Below are positions 11,753 to 22,148 of a stretch of 54,831 nt of DNA, piece by piece. Numbering within the stretch: the stretch's first letter is position 1; the number at the start of each line of letters is the position of its first letter. The notes beneath the pieces were generated by a model. The model saw only the letters and a list, made by a program, of their open reading frames with translations, was not told the DNA's origin and did no database searches. Made by a program: the position numbers and the translations under genes. The stretch comes from Lobulomyces angularis (Eukaryota > Chytridiomycota > Chytridiomycetes > Lobulomycetales > Lobulomycetaceae). The DNA is taken from assembly GCA_027604685.1 (NCBI GenBank), contig JADHYX010000123.1:1-54831 (forward strand), given 5' to 3'.

Positions 11753-14247
11753 TTATTTAAAATTAGGATTTAATTTGTACTTTCCATCCAAAAAGATCAA
11801 CCTACTTTCTCCCTCTTTATGATCCTCTGTTACTGAAGTTTCATCTCCCCCCAAAAAAGAAATTTTTTCTTCACAAAAGTAATCTAAAAACGGTTTCAGC
11901 TCCTGAATGCTTTTTTCAAATTTTTCTGCTTCTTGGTTATTTTTACTAAAAAAAATTTTTAACATTGAGTGAATCTTTTCAATTTTAGTTTCTCCCAAAT
12001 TTTTTAACATTCCTTTTATGAATTGAAAATAATTTTTTTCAAATTTTATAAACTCTTCCAGATTTCTTAACTTTCCTTTTTTAGTAGATGACAATTTTTC
12101 ATTCTTTTTTTGTTCTTTTGTTTTTAAGTAATCTGCTAAATCTATGTACAGTTTTTTTTGTTTATTATTGCTCTTATATTCATTAACTTTAAATAAATTA
12201 AAGTTATCTTCATCTGGATTTATCAAAATTTGATTTTTTAACCAAAAAAATATTGTCGCATCCAATAAATTTTCACTTAATCCAGTATAGCTTAACAATT
12301 CATCTCTAGTCATAGAGTCTTTAATATAACATTAAAATTTTAATTTAAACTTTCATGTCACTTCGAAAAAAAAAAAATACCTCTATTTTGGAATAGCATT
12401 ATAACTCTGGCTTGAACTGGAGAGCAAGATATATTTTCTAATAAATAAAAAAAAAAAACAAAAAAAACAAAAATACATTTTAAATATTTAAATCAAAAAT
12501 TTTAATTCAAGTTTTTTCATACCAATTCTACCATCCTCAAAAGTTAAATCCAATTTTACTAAACCTAAGCTAGGTAAAAATTGTAATTTTCTTGCTGCTT
12601 TAATTAGTTTAAATTTTTCTTCAAAAGTTTCCATGTCACTAAAAAATATAAGAATATGATATTATTTGAGAGGAAAATAATATACAAAATATGTATATAT
12701 ATGTGTTGTGTTACATTTTTATCAAAGGGTCAATATTAAAGTTTTCAAATTGAAGTTTTGGCCAGTATAGTCTTGATAAAACTAAAGTTGAAAATGGGTG
12801 CTAAAAGAAAAAAAGGAAAAAAAAAAATTTAATAAAAAAAAAAAGAAAAATAATACATTAAATTTTATTGATTGGTCTTCACTAATCATCTTATGCAATC
12901 TTCTAGAGTTCCCAAGGTCTTTTATCATTACTTCAATATTATTAATACCATGAACGTCATCAATTTCCTTGTTTCTTAAAACTTTTAGTTTCAGTATTTC
13001 AAACAGTTCAATTTCAGTAGTCGCATTAAAATTTCCACTCATCAAAAATCTTGTACTGATATACTTTTGAAATTCCTTTTAAAAAAAAAATAATTTACCT
13101 TTTTTTCAAAATAAAAAAATTAAAAAATTTATTTACTTCAACAAAATCATGCACATCAAAAATATTTATAATGTAGTCACTCAACTCTTTAATAACAATC
13201 TCTTTGTTGTTGTCTTTGTTAATCGTTTCAACTTCATATTGAAACAAGTTTTCCCCGTCTCCCTCTAAAATCAAATTTAAAATTAAGTTGCAGCTGTCTT
13301 TTCTGGATAAGATATAAATTTTGATTTTAGATGTCAACTTTTCTATCAAGTTTTCATCAAAGTTCAAAAATTTTAAAACTTTTATGGTATTAAGGTATTG
13401 TTGTATTATTGAGTTAGTTGATGCTCCTTGATGTAGAAGTCTCTTTTCAGTGCTAGAAAAATTAAAATTTAAAGAAAAAAGTTTAGTTCCAAAAAAATTT
13501 TGCAAATATAAATAAAAGACTAATCACTTCTTTTTTTTTTTTTTGGAAAAGGATTTTTACCTTGAAAAAAGCGAATCATAAAAATGTTCAATACCATCAA
13601 CCTTTTCCAATACAGTTTTTAGATCTTCTAACTGAGATTTGGAATCCGGAAAGTCTACAATTAAATCAAATATTTTCTCAATTCTACAAACAAAAAAAAA
13701 AAAATTTTTTAATTAGATATTATTTTTATTTTTTTATCAAATACCTGTCTTGAAATATATTTTTATACATTAAACTCTCAAATCTGACTTGTGAACTTTT
13801 ATTAAATTTTTTTTCGCCATTTATAATTTTCATAAATGGTAACAATTTTAAATTTAAAGTAACTCTCATTTCTTCTAGTAAAACGTCTTTATTTTCGCTC
13901 AATTTTTTATTTACCTTTAAAAAAAAGTAGAATATTGATTAATATATAACAAAAAAAAAATAGCTTACAACAAAAGAGGTAGCTTGGAATAAGATTGGAG
14001 CAATGACATTTTGTAATTGTTGAATGAGGGACTCATTAAACATCAAATCCTCATTTTCATAACTCTCTAATAAAAAAGTTAGAGTTTTTTTTTTCAAAGT
14101 CTCATTTTGAATAATAAATCCTAACCACATATTGTTATTGGAAAGTGTCGATTTTAAACTGTTTAAATTTTTAATCATTTCAACATAATTCAAATTTTTG
14201 CACTCTATAATGTCTTCCAAACTGTTGAGAAACACATACGAATCCAT
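11753..14247 (-). CDS. APC2: Anaphase-promoting complex subunit 2 (cullin-like)
   Basis: This is the cullin-type scaffold of the APC/C ubiquitin ligase; it pairs with the RING subunit APC11 to drive mitotic exit. Nine minus-strand exons (14247-13969, 13914-13745, 13683-13561, 13452-13137, 13075-12857, 12800-12715, 12638-12523, 12437-12381, 12318-11753) join in phase to 643 aa; human and yeast APC2 are about 820-850, so the N-terminal part is short. Family blocks in order: IFDLIVDFPDS with LEDLK; STEKRLLHQGAST (the RLLhpGa block); VEEFQKYI; NNIEVMIKDLGNSRRL (the cullin EVMlkD signature); LSRLYWPKLQF; IKAARKLQFLPSLG; and CSPVQARVIMLFQ. The C-terminal winged helix ends with the YKLNPNF-like strand. 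Introns are 38-77 nt. Start at 14247 is the only in-frame ATG upstream of the first conserved block. Confidence 0.92.
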
Positions 14248-14981
14248 TTGTTCTTGAAGTATATAAATCTTTACAAAATTCTTTTTTTAACTTTTTTTTA
14301 AAAAAGTAGTTTATTTATCTTTTTTTTTTTTAAAATTTATTCTTGTTTTCATAAAGTTTGAAAAACTGTAAAAAAAAATTTTACAGATTGTTTTTTAAAT
14401 TACAATTAAAAACACTAAGTTGCTGAGTAGGATTTGGATTGATGTTAAATTTTCGAAAAAGATATGATTATAAAAGTTTAATTTTTATGTTTTATTTTAT
14501 AAAACCCTACTTCGTTTTTACAAAATAAAAAAATAACAAAAATTACAGTTTATTAATACAAAAAGTTGAGATTAAAACTTAAATAGTATTATTTCTTTTT
14601 TTAGTTAAATTATCTCATTGAACAAAATTATACAAGAAACAAAATTTTTGGAAAGTTTTTTTAAATTTAAAAAAGAATAAAGTTTTTAAAAAATTAAATG
14701 CAGTAATATTTTGATTTGAAAATAAAAAAAAATTGAATGTAATAAATTTTACTATTTCTAGTCAACAAGTATGTATGAATTTTTTAAAAAAAATATATAT
14801 TTAAATGTATACAAAAAAAAATTAATAAATAAATAGATTTTTGGTATTTCTTTGAAATTAAAAAAGAATGTAAACTACTTGAATCCAAAAAAAATACAGA
14901 AATATTTGTGAATTATCTCACACTCTTTTCCAAATTTTTTTTTTTTTTTAAAAAAAAAATAAATTTAGCATAAATATAAAA
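14248..14981. other. Intergenic region between divergent APC2 and the L1-domain gene
   Basis: About 730 bp of A/T-rich DNA between two divergently transcribed genes, so it must hold both promoters. No TATA-type or other defined element stands out from the A/T background. Confidence 0.5.
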
Positions 14982-16454
14982 ATGAGTGTGATAGAAGAAG
15001 AAAAAATGACAAAATTTGCATTAAGTGCAGAGCAGACAAAAAAGGCTATTTTAGCTCTTACAGCATGGAAAAAAGTTCAAAAGGAAGCTGAAAATTCTCT
15101 ATTGGAACAAGAGGAAAAATATTTTTTACAAATTGTTACTAAAAAGATTAGCTCAAAAAAAAAAATTAATCCCATTAAAATAAAGATTCCTAATAATATA
15201 CATCCTGATAATCCTTCGGTTTGTTTAATCACTAAAGACCCGCAAAGTGAATATAAAGAACTCATTTTAGGAAATAAAGATTTTCCATACATCAAAAAGG
15301 TAACAATAAAAATTATTAAAATTTTTTTTTATTTATTTATTAATTTTCAAAAGGTACAAGGAGTCGGTAAATTAGGAAAAAAATTTAGCTCACCACAAGA
15401 AAAAAGGCAGCTGTGTGATGAATATGACCTCTTTTTAGCTGATGAACGTATTTTACCAATGTTGCCAAAAATTTTGGTATGGAAAAAAAAAATTAAAATC
15501 TAGATAAAAAATTAAATATTTTTATCACTTCTTCACTTTTTAATTTTTGCAATATTGATTTTTTTTTTTATTTTTTAATTCTTTTTTAGGGAAAAAAATT
15601 TTTTGAAACTAAAAAAGTTCCAGTCGCAGTAAACATTAAAAATCTTAAATACTTAAAGGAAGAACTTGACAATGCTTTTAACTGTACTTTACTTCACATA
15701 AACACAGGAACATTAATGTAAATTATAAATAAAAAAAAAAATAATTAGAAGAATTAACATACATTTAAATGTTTTTTTTTTTTTTCTGTTTTTTTTTATT
15801 TTAAATATTTTTTTTTTTATTTTTTTTTTTAGTTCAGTAAAAATTGGTTTATCCTCTCATACACAAGAACAAGTTTTGGAAAATATTTTAAAATCTATTG
15901 ATCAAATATTAAAAAAGATTCCATTCGGAATAGAAAATATTCATTCGATTGCATTAAAGACCTCAACGTCCCCCAGTTTACCAATTTGGACCAGTAGTTT
16001 TGAGCCGCTAAGTGAGGTTGAACAAAAGATCAAATTAGAAAACGAGTTAAAGGAAAAGAAAGAATTGGAAAGGAAACTAAAAAAATCCGAGAAAAAAAAT
16101 CAAAATAAGGTAACAGAAAATAGTGTGGAACAAGTTTCTATCGAAACCAAAAAAGAAGAAGTTGAGGTTAAAGCTACTGACAGTAAAAAAAGAAAATTAC
16201 CAGATGCTCAGGAAAAAGAGGAAACTGAAAGCAAAAAGGTGAAAAAAGTCACGGTTATTCAAGAAAAGAATGCTACAAAGCAAGTTATAAATGAAGAAAA
16301 AAAAATTCAAGTAAAAAAAGTTGAAGAAGAAAAAAAAAAAATTGGAGAAAAAAAGAACCAAACCACAACTATTACTGAAAACAAAGAAAAAACTGAGATT
16401 ATTGTTCAAAAACCAAAAAAAAAAAAATCAAATAAAAAAAATAAATCCAGTTAA
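14982..16454 (+). CDS. Ribosomal L1-domain nucleolar protein (RSL1D1/Cic1/Utp30 type)
   Basis: Likely a nucleolar ribosome-assembly factor carrying an L1 RNA-binding fold. Four exons (14982-15299, 15354-15476, 15590-15717, 15833-16454) join in phase to 396 aa. The L1 domain covers roughly residues 20-260. The best blocks are FPYIKK then VQGVGKLGKKF, and DLFLADERILPMLPKILGKK, the diagnostic loop of the Cic1/RSL1D1/Utp30 family. FFETKKVPVAV and a GTLISVKIG strand follow. The last 130 residues are a Lys/Glu-rich tail (KKSEKK, KKRKLP, KPKKKKSNKKNK), as in RSL1D1 and Cic1, and look like a nucleolar-localisation and RNA-contact segment. Choosing between Cic1-like (60S) and Utp30-like (90S) needs a tree. 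Start at 14982 sits just after an A-rich leader; a second in-frame ATG lies eight codons later. Confidence 0.88.
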
Positions 16455-16929
16455 AAAAAAAATTTAAGTTTTTTTTATTTCTTAATTCCCTTTTTTTTCT
16501 TTACTATTTGTTTTTAATTTTTATTTTTATTTTATTTTTATTTTTTTTTTTATTATCGTTAGATTTATTATTATTTTTTAGTTTATTAAACGTATTGCGA
16601 CTTTTTTCAAAAAAAATATTTAAAAAATAAATAATTAAATATATACATATTTTGTTAACTTGGAAAAGATTTTACTTAAAAATTTTAATAAAATTTTAGT
16701 TTACTTGAATTGAGGAATTGTATAAACTAGAATTGAGGGATTTAGTTTACATTGGTTAAGCACTGAAAAATTTTCAAGGTTAATACTAAGAAGCTATTTT
16801 GCAACCTTAGGGTTTTACAGAAAACAATGAGAAAATTCTAGGAATTTGAAAACAAAAAATAAAATAAAAAAAAAAGTAGATGTTTTAAGTCTTTTTTTAT
16901 TTAATTTTATTAAATTAAATAGCGTATGT
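16455..16929. other. AT-rich intergenic region
   Basis: Poly-T and TTTTATTTTT runs directly downstream of the L1-domain gene, then anonymous sequence up to the decayed PL7 gene. No feature supported. Confidence 0.55.
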
Positions 16930-17467
16930 TTTTTCATACCCAGTTTGGCCAGCAAAAACAAACGCTTTAGTTCCATCTAGTAGTCAAACAACCAGAACTG
17001 AATTAAGAGAATATTCAGTTGCCTGGGGTTACGACTCTTGGCACTCATTTCATGTCGTTTACCCAGGCAGTAACCAACGCTCTAACAAAAGATGATTCAA
17101 AACAAAATCGAACTGAGTAATTATCGGACAGATACTTAACTTAAATATTAGATATTACACAGGAAATAATATTGTTGTCATGTTAAATGACATAAAAAAT
17201 GAAGTTCCTTTGAATTTAGCTACAAATGTACGTTTTGGGAACTATTTACAGTTGATATTGAAATTTCAAATGGTTAGTTAGCTACGGTTTGGTGTTAAAG
17301 AGGTTACTACTCTTAAATTTCAAAATGACTTTTCAAGAACTAACTGCTACTTTAAAACTGGTGCATACAGTCAAGTTACACCCATTACTACAGGATCTGA
17401 TCAAAATAACACCAATACCCAATATTCTGAAGTTTTATTGTATGAGGCAAGTGTTTCCCATCAGTAA
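16930..17467 (+). pseudogene. Decayed PL7 (alginate-lyase-like) polysaccharide lyase
   Basis: Three frames of one strand carry, in the right order, the signature blocks of the PL7/alginate_lyase2 beta-jelly-roll lyases: TTRTELREYS near 16985-17017 (the R-T/S-E-L-R-E block), TVDIEISNG near 17235-17275, and CYFKTGAYSQV near 17345-17377 (the YFKAG-Y-Q block). The N-terminal PVWPAKTNALVPSSS also fits the family. The frame is broken by a TGA at 17093-17095, several frame changes at 17100-17240, and a TAG near 17277. The last part is open to a TAA at 17465-17467. Such enzymes cleave uronic-acid polymers such as alginate. Here the gene is dead and lacks an evident signal peptide. Base composition is clearly less AT-rich than its flanks, consistent with an acquired gene. 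It could in principle be an exon set with unusual splicing, but the stops argue against that. Confidence 0.65.
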
Positions 17468-17584
17468 AAAAAAAAAAATATAATAAAAGATAGTAATAAT
17501 AATAAAAAACAATGAATTCTTATTGTTTTTTATTTTTAAAAATAGATTTGTGTATCAAAACTAACATATAATAGATTTTATTTA

Positions 17585-18366
17585 CTATTTAATCCATTTC
17601 TGATTTTCCTTCATTTTTTTTATTATTTTTTTAGCTTTTTTTTTTTTAACTTTTTATTTTAAAAAATTTTATTTATATTTTTGATTAAAATATTTTAATA
17701 TTTTTTTTTTTTTGGAAATTTTAATTTTATTATAAAAAAATTAAAAAATAAATATAAAATTTTTAATAAAAAATAATTAGAATATTTTTTATAAAAGTAA
17801 ATTTTGTTTAATTTATTTTTTATTTATTTTTTTTTTTTTACCTATCGCTCCTACACCTACCGAAAACATAATTCCTTCAGCCAAAAAGCTCGCTCCAAAT
17901 TCAACGGCTCTAGCGTCATTTAAAGGTCGTACTTCCCCTTTTATATTTGTAAACCTTAAAAAATTGTGATTAAAAAAAAAAAAAAAAAAAAATTAATTTA
18001 ATAATTTAATAATAAAAAAAAAATTAAAATTTTATATAACTATTTATAAATAAATATAAAAAAAAATGCATAAAATTTATTTTTTATAAAATTTTCATTA
18101 TTTTAAATTTTTACGTTGATCTCAAATTTGATTCTGCTGAATGATATGATTGTGCAACACTAATACAAAACTTTTTAAAGGTTGGATGTTGTTTTGCTTT
18201 ATCCTTAAAGTAATTTGCAAACCTTTTTTAAAAATTTTTATTTAATTTCATTTTTTTTTTGTAAATTTAGAAGGTTTTTGAACTTTTTTTTTGATATTTT
18301 ATTTTTGTTTTTTTACGGTTTAGCTATAGTTCTGATTGCTAAAATTCCTAACTTAACAGTAGCCAT
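17585..18366 (-). CDS. OPA3: OPA3-like mitochondrial protein
   Basis: OPA3 family proteins are small, mostly mitochondrial proteins linked to mitochondrial shape. Four minus-strand exons (18366-18317, 18222-18115, 17954-17842, 17634-17585) join in phase to 106 aa; human OPA3 is about 180. Family blocks: N-terminal ATVKLGILAIRTIAKP (like KLx-lxikqiSKP) and FANYFKDKAKQHPTFKKFC. After AQSYHSAE comes the signature PLNDARAVEFGASFLAEGIMF, with the conserved ELGAdfLgE-type core. It ends with a short Lys-rich helix (KKIIKKMKENQKWIK). The last exon is only 50 nt behind a 207-nt A/T-rich intron, so that splice is less certain than the others. Start: ATG at 18366, the only one in frame. Confidence 0.85.
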
Positions 18367-18592
18367 GAAGCAAAAAAAAAGAAAAAAAACTTAAATATTT
18401 TTAAATGCAAAAAAACTTGAAATGTGGCAAAATCTTGGAAAAAATTATACTTTTTTATTTTGAGGTCAAAAATTAAACATTAATAAAAAAAAATTAATTG
18501 TTTCTAAAAAATTTCTAATATCTACATCAATAAAATTACATTAATCACACTAAATTCAATTTCCTTTCTCTAAAACCGCATCAAAACAAATC

Positions 18593-21500
18593 CTAGAAGT
18601 CCTTCGCGTAATATTTTAACGTTTTGATATCCTGAAAAAGTTGTAACTTTTCATCAAAGACTAACTCTACATCGTCTTCATCTTCTTCATCTTCTTCATC
18701 AACATCTTTTCCATCTTCAATCATCTTTTCACCACTATTATCATGTTCAATCATGGAATTTTCCTTTATATTTTCAATCGTTGCGTTTCTTAGAAAACCT
18801 TCGTTTTTGGGACTGTCCATAATTTTGTCTTTTTTTTCAGGAAATTTTTGGTTGGTCAATTGTTTATTGTTACTATACTCACTAAGATCCGTTTCTGATT
18901 CACTACTCTTTCTCTCCTTTTCCAAATTATCACTGATTAACTTAAGCTCATTTAAACTATCTTTTAATATCGCTTCCAAGATCATTTCGTTTCGTTTATC
19001 TTCTACTACTGACGCTTCCTTCAAGTATTCTTGCGACATTTTAAGTGGTAAGCTATTTTTATCTGACTCCTTTGATTGTTTTAAACTTGACTCTGACCGT
19101 CTAGGCAGTCTACTTGGCGGTCGAGTTTTCGCTATGCTGTTTAACGTTTGGGGTGGATGGGGAATATTAGTAAGCTCTTTTTCAGTACTGATTTCTTCAC
19201 CATCTGCTAAATTCAACTCTTTTTCTACCTTGCTACAAGTAGCAGAAATTTTGTTGCTCATAACACTACAACCTTTTGCATCATTTTCTTTTACAATATT
19301 TCGAACCAAAAAGTTTTCAGTCCGAGAGCGACGTATAAAAGGAGATGACGGAGTTGAAGCCGCATATGTTCTGACTTCTTTGTGTTTTGATTGTTTTCGG
19401 ACATGAGAGGATTTAGGTCGCACTCTTTCCAATTTGGCAATTGGTGGTATACTATTAATCACTTCCCTTTTTTCATCAACTAATGCACTTAGCAATTCAT
19501 TATCATCCTTTTTCATACAATTTTCCATTAACACAAATTTTTCAGATTTTTCCACAGAAGACAATCTATTTTTTTGCGATCTACTGGAAGAGGGACGAGA
19601 AATATCAAAATTTTCTGCTTCTACATTTGAAACTGTTGGGGAAGCTTTATCCCCTTCTTTGGTATCTTCATTGTGCAGCCTTGACCTTGTGTTAATCATC
19701 TGAAATCCAACATTTTCACATCTTTCCAAAGCTATAATGCCAGAATCATTGTTTACGTAGGATTGCTCCAAAATATCTTCTTTAAATTCTTTAAGAATTT
19801 TTGTATCAGAATCACATCCCATATTTGAGGAAAAATCTTTAGCTTTTTTAACTGATGCACTTCCCTCTGTTAATAAACCTGTCTGCGGTCTCTGATCAAT
19901 TCCCTGATTTAATAAATTTTTTTGAATATTAACTACACAGCTTTTCGTCGAAAATAGCGAATTGCTAATATAATCGAAACCTTCAGTTTGTTGGCTGCAG
20001 CCGGTGCCATTTTCCATATTGATAAATTCTGATGGTTCATTATTATTTTCAGTAAAATTGGAAGCGATATTGTTATTTTCTTCGTCAACCGGTTGATATT
20101 GGTGTGGTGAACTCATTGAAACTTCTAAGTCTCCCAAAACTTTATCTGAAGCATGAACTTCTTTTGACTGCATCAAATTTTCAGTATAATCCTCTGCGGC
20201 ACTTGGCAATGCAATTTCTTCCATGCTGCAACCTTTGTTTAAAATATTTGTTATTTCATCATTCAGTGCGTCATAACTATCGTAATCTTGAGCATTGTAA
20301 TCTGCTAACAGTGGAGTTTTTGCTCTGATTTCTGCTGTTGAATTTGAGTCAAAGCTATGCTGTCGAGAGTGATTTAATAAAGGAGTTTTTATTATTTCTG
20401 GTGAAGTAGTTGATGTTTTTCTAGATCGATTCAAATTCAGACTATTAGATGAAGGCTTTCTCGAACGGCTAATTTTGTGAACTTCAAAAGTGTCCTGTAA
20501 TTGTGTATTCTCATCAACTTCTTCCTGGTATATTTGGGGATTATAATCTAACTGTGTTTTGCAATCATTATCAGTTTTAGTAATTTCTGTGTTAATGTTT
20601 TTTAAAATCTCTAACTTGCTAGATGACTTCTTTAGTACTTTTTTCATCTCTTTTTTTGGTGTAGTGTTAACCACCAACATCTTTACAATAAAAATAAAAA
20701 AAGTTAATACAATTATGTTCATGTAATACTTCATGCGGAGTGTATCTTTTGCTGGAACTAGTTGTCGAAATTCGGGTGGCGCTTTTGTCAATAGGGGGTA
20801 AATTTATGTCTGTTCGTCGCCCAAATGCTATTTTGTGCGAAACACTTCCACTTTGAATTCTACTAATTTCCAGCTCTAAAAATTAACAATTATCAGGTAC
20901 AGGTTAATAAAAATAACTTACCATTAGATGGTCTATTCAATGGATTTTCAGTTAAAAATCTTTCAGCTGTCATAACCTGGGTTAAATACTCAACTCCGAA
21001 ATTAAAATTCAAATTTTTCGGTATCTGCTCTGTAGTAGTTATACTATTTGAAAAATCCCATTCACCAGTTGTGTCAGCTGAATTTTCAATACAATTAAAA
21101 ATTCTTTAAAATAATTAACATACCAGGTTTGTCCTTCATCATGAAAATTTTTCTTAATTTAAATGCCCCACTCAGTTGAATGTTGTCTAATGATCGAAAA
21201 GTTTGACCTCTAAAGAATTCAGTAACGAAACTTACTAAATCAAAGCATAAATTTAACCACTAAAAAAATTTTTAGATAAAGAATTAAAAAATTTACCACA
21301 GATCTCTTAATCAAATTCATTGGTAACATCACATGTAAAGCAGTAAGTTTCGTTTCTTTATTCCAAGATGAAACAATAAACCTCCTCTTGTTATTATTCA
21401 AGTCGGTTATAGAAAGTTCAATTAACACATGTTCTCCCAAAGGAATGAACACTTGTAAAATTAGAAATTGATTAATTAAATAGGCACTTTGCTTTTCGTC

Positions 21501-21720
21501 CTTGGGAAACGTGAATTTTCCAGTTTTTGACGAATTGTAGCAGTAACCTGATAAAATTTTTAATAATAAATTGACTTTGTAGCTTACCTTTTGCATCTTT
21601 TTCATACAGCCGTTTTATACTGTTGTGGGCAGATAACTTCCAATTCATTATCGTTGATGCGCTTCCTTGAGCACTAAATATTTCATTCGAAATTCCACCC
21701 TGATAACTATTCCGAAACAT
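18593..21720 (-). CDS. CFAP20DC: CFAP20-domain protein (CFAP20DC homologue)
   Basis: A flagellar-lineage protein with an N-terminal CFAP20 domain, the fold of the axonemal inner-junction protein CFAP20. Six minus-strand exons (21720-21588, 21547-21297, 21259-21124, 21077-20922, 20875-20730, 20680-18593) join in phase to 969 aa. The domain covers residues 1-173: MFRNSYQGG, EIFSAQG, QFLILQVFIPLGEH, ELSITDLNNNKRRF, WLNLCFDLVSFVTEFF, FRSLDNIQLSG and KLRKIFMMKDKP, closely following CFAP20DC. The remaining 800 residues are Ser/Asn/Glu-rich, apparently disordered, with several RSRK/RPSS motifs. They end in an acidic run (about 710-740 of exon 6) before DIKTLKYYAKDF. The hydrophobic MNIIVLTFFIFIVK seen when exons 5 and 6 are read through is a 49-nt intron, not a membrane segment. 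It lies head to head with CFAP44. Confidence 0.88.
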
Positions 21721-22148
21721 TTCATATATCTTTTTTTAATGCAAGGTAGAAATTTATTTAAAAGTGAAATTCAAAAGTTGAGTTTGAAAACATTTTCGTA
21801 AAACCCTCGGTAAACCCGTCTACTTGCTTGATTTGAAAATTAGGCAAGGTTTTTAATTAAAGTTTGAGTATACTACAGTGAAGACTCTTGACGATAAATG
21901 TTATCTGGTTTTCGATTTAATTCGTAAAAATTATAAAATTATATTTTGTAAGTAATACTACAAAAAGTGAGACTACATAATGCTTAAAACACTCTATACT
22001 TTACAGAGAAATTAAGTTTAAATCCAATTGAATCACTGAGAAAGTTAATTATGATTTTTTATATACCTTTCTAGGACTTAAATTTTTTTTTTTGCCTTGT
22101 TTGTCAGTAAAAATAGGCGGAGTTTAAAAAACATTATACTAATCGAAA
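21721..22148. promoter_or_regulatory. Shared 428-bp upstream region of two flagellar genes
   Basis: The start codons of the CFAP20DC homologue (-) and CFAP44 (+) are 428 bp apart, so this stretch must hold both promoters. It is less A/T-monotonous than other intergenic DNA here. I searched by eye for an RFX X-box-like palindrome (GTTGCC..GGCAAC) and saw none convincing. Co-regulation is inferred from the arrangement only. Confidence 0.55.

Noticed and set aside
20681..20791. Apparent N-terminal transmembrane protein starting in frame upstream of CFAP20DC exon 6
   Set aside because: The hydrophobic stretch is the translation of a 49-nt GT...AG intron. Removing it joins exon 5 to exon 6 in phase with the CFAP20 domain.
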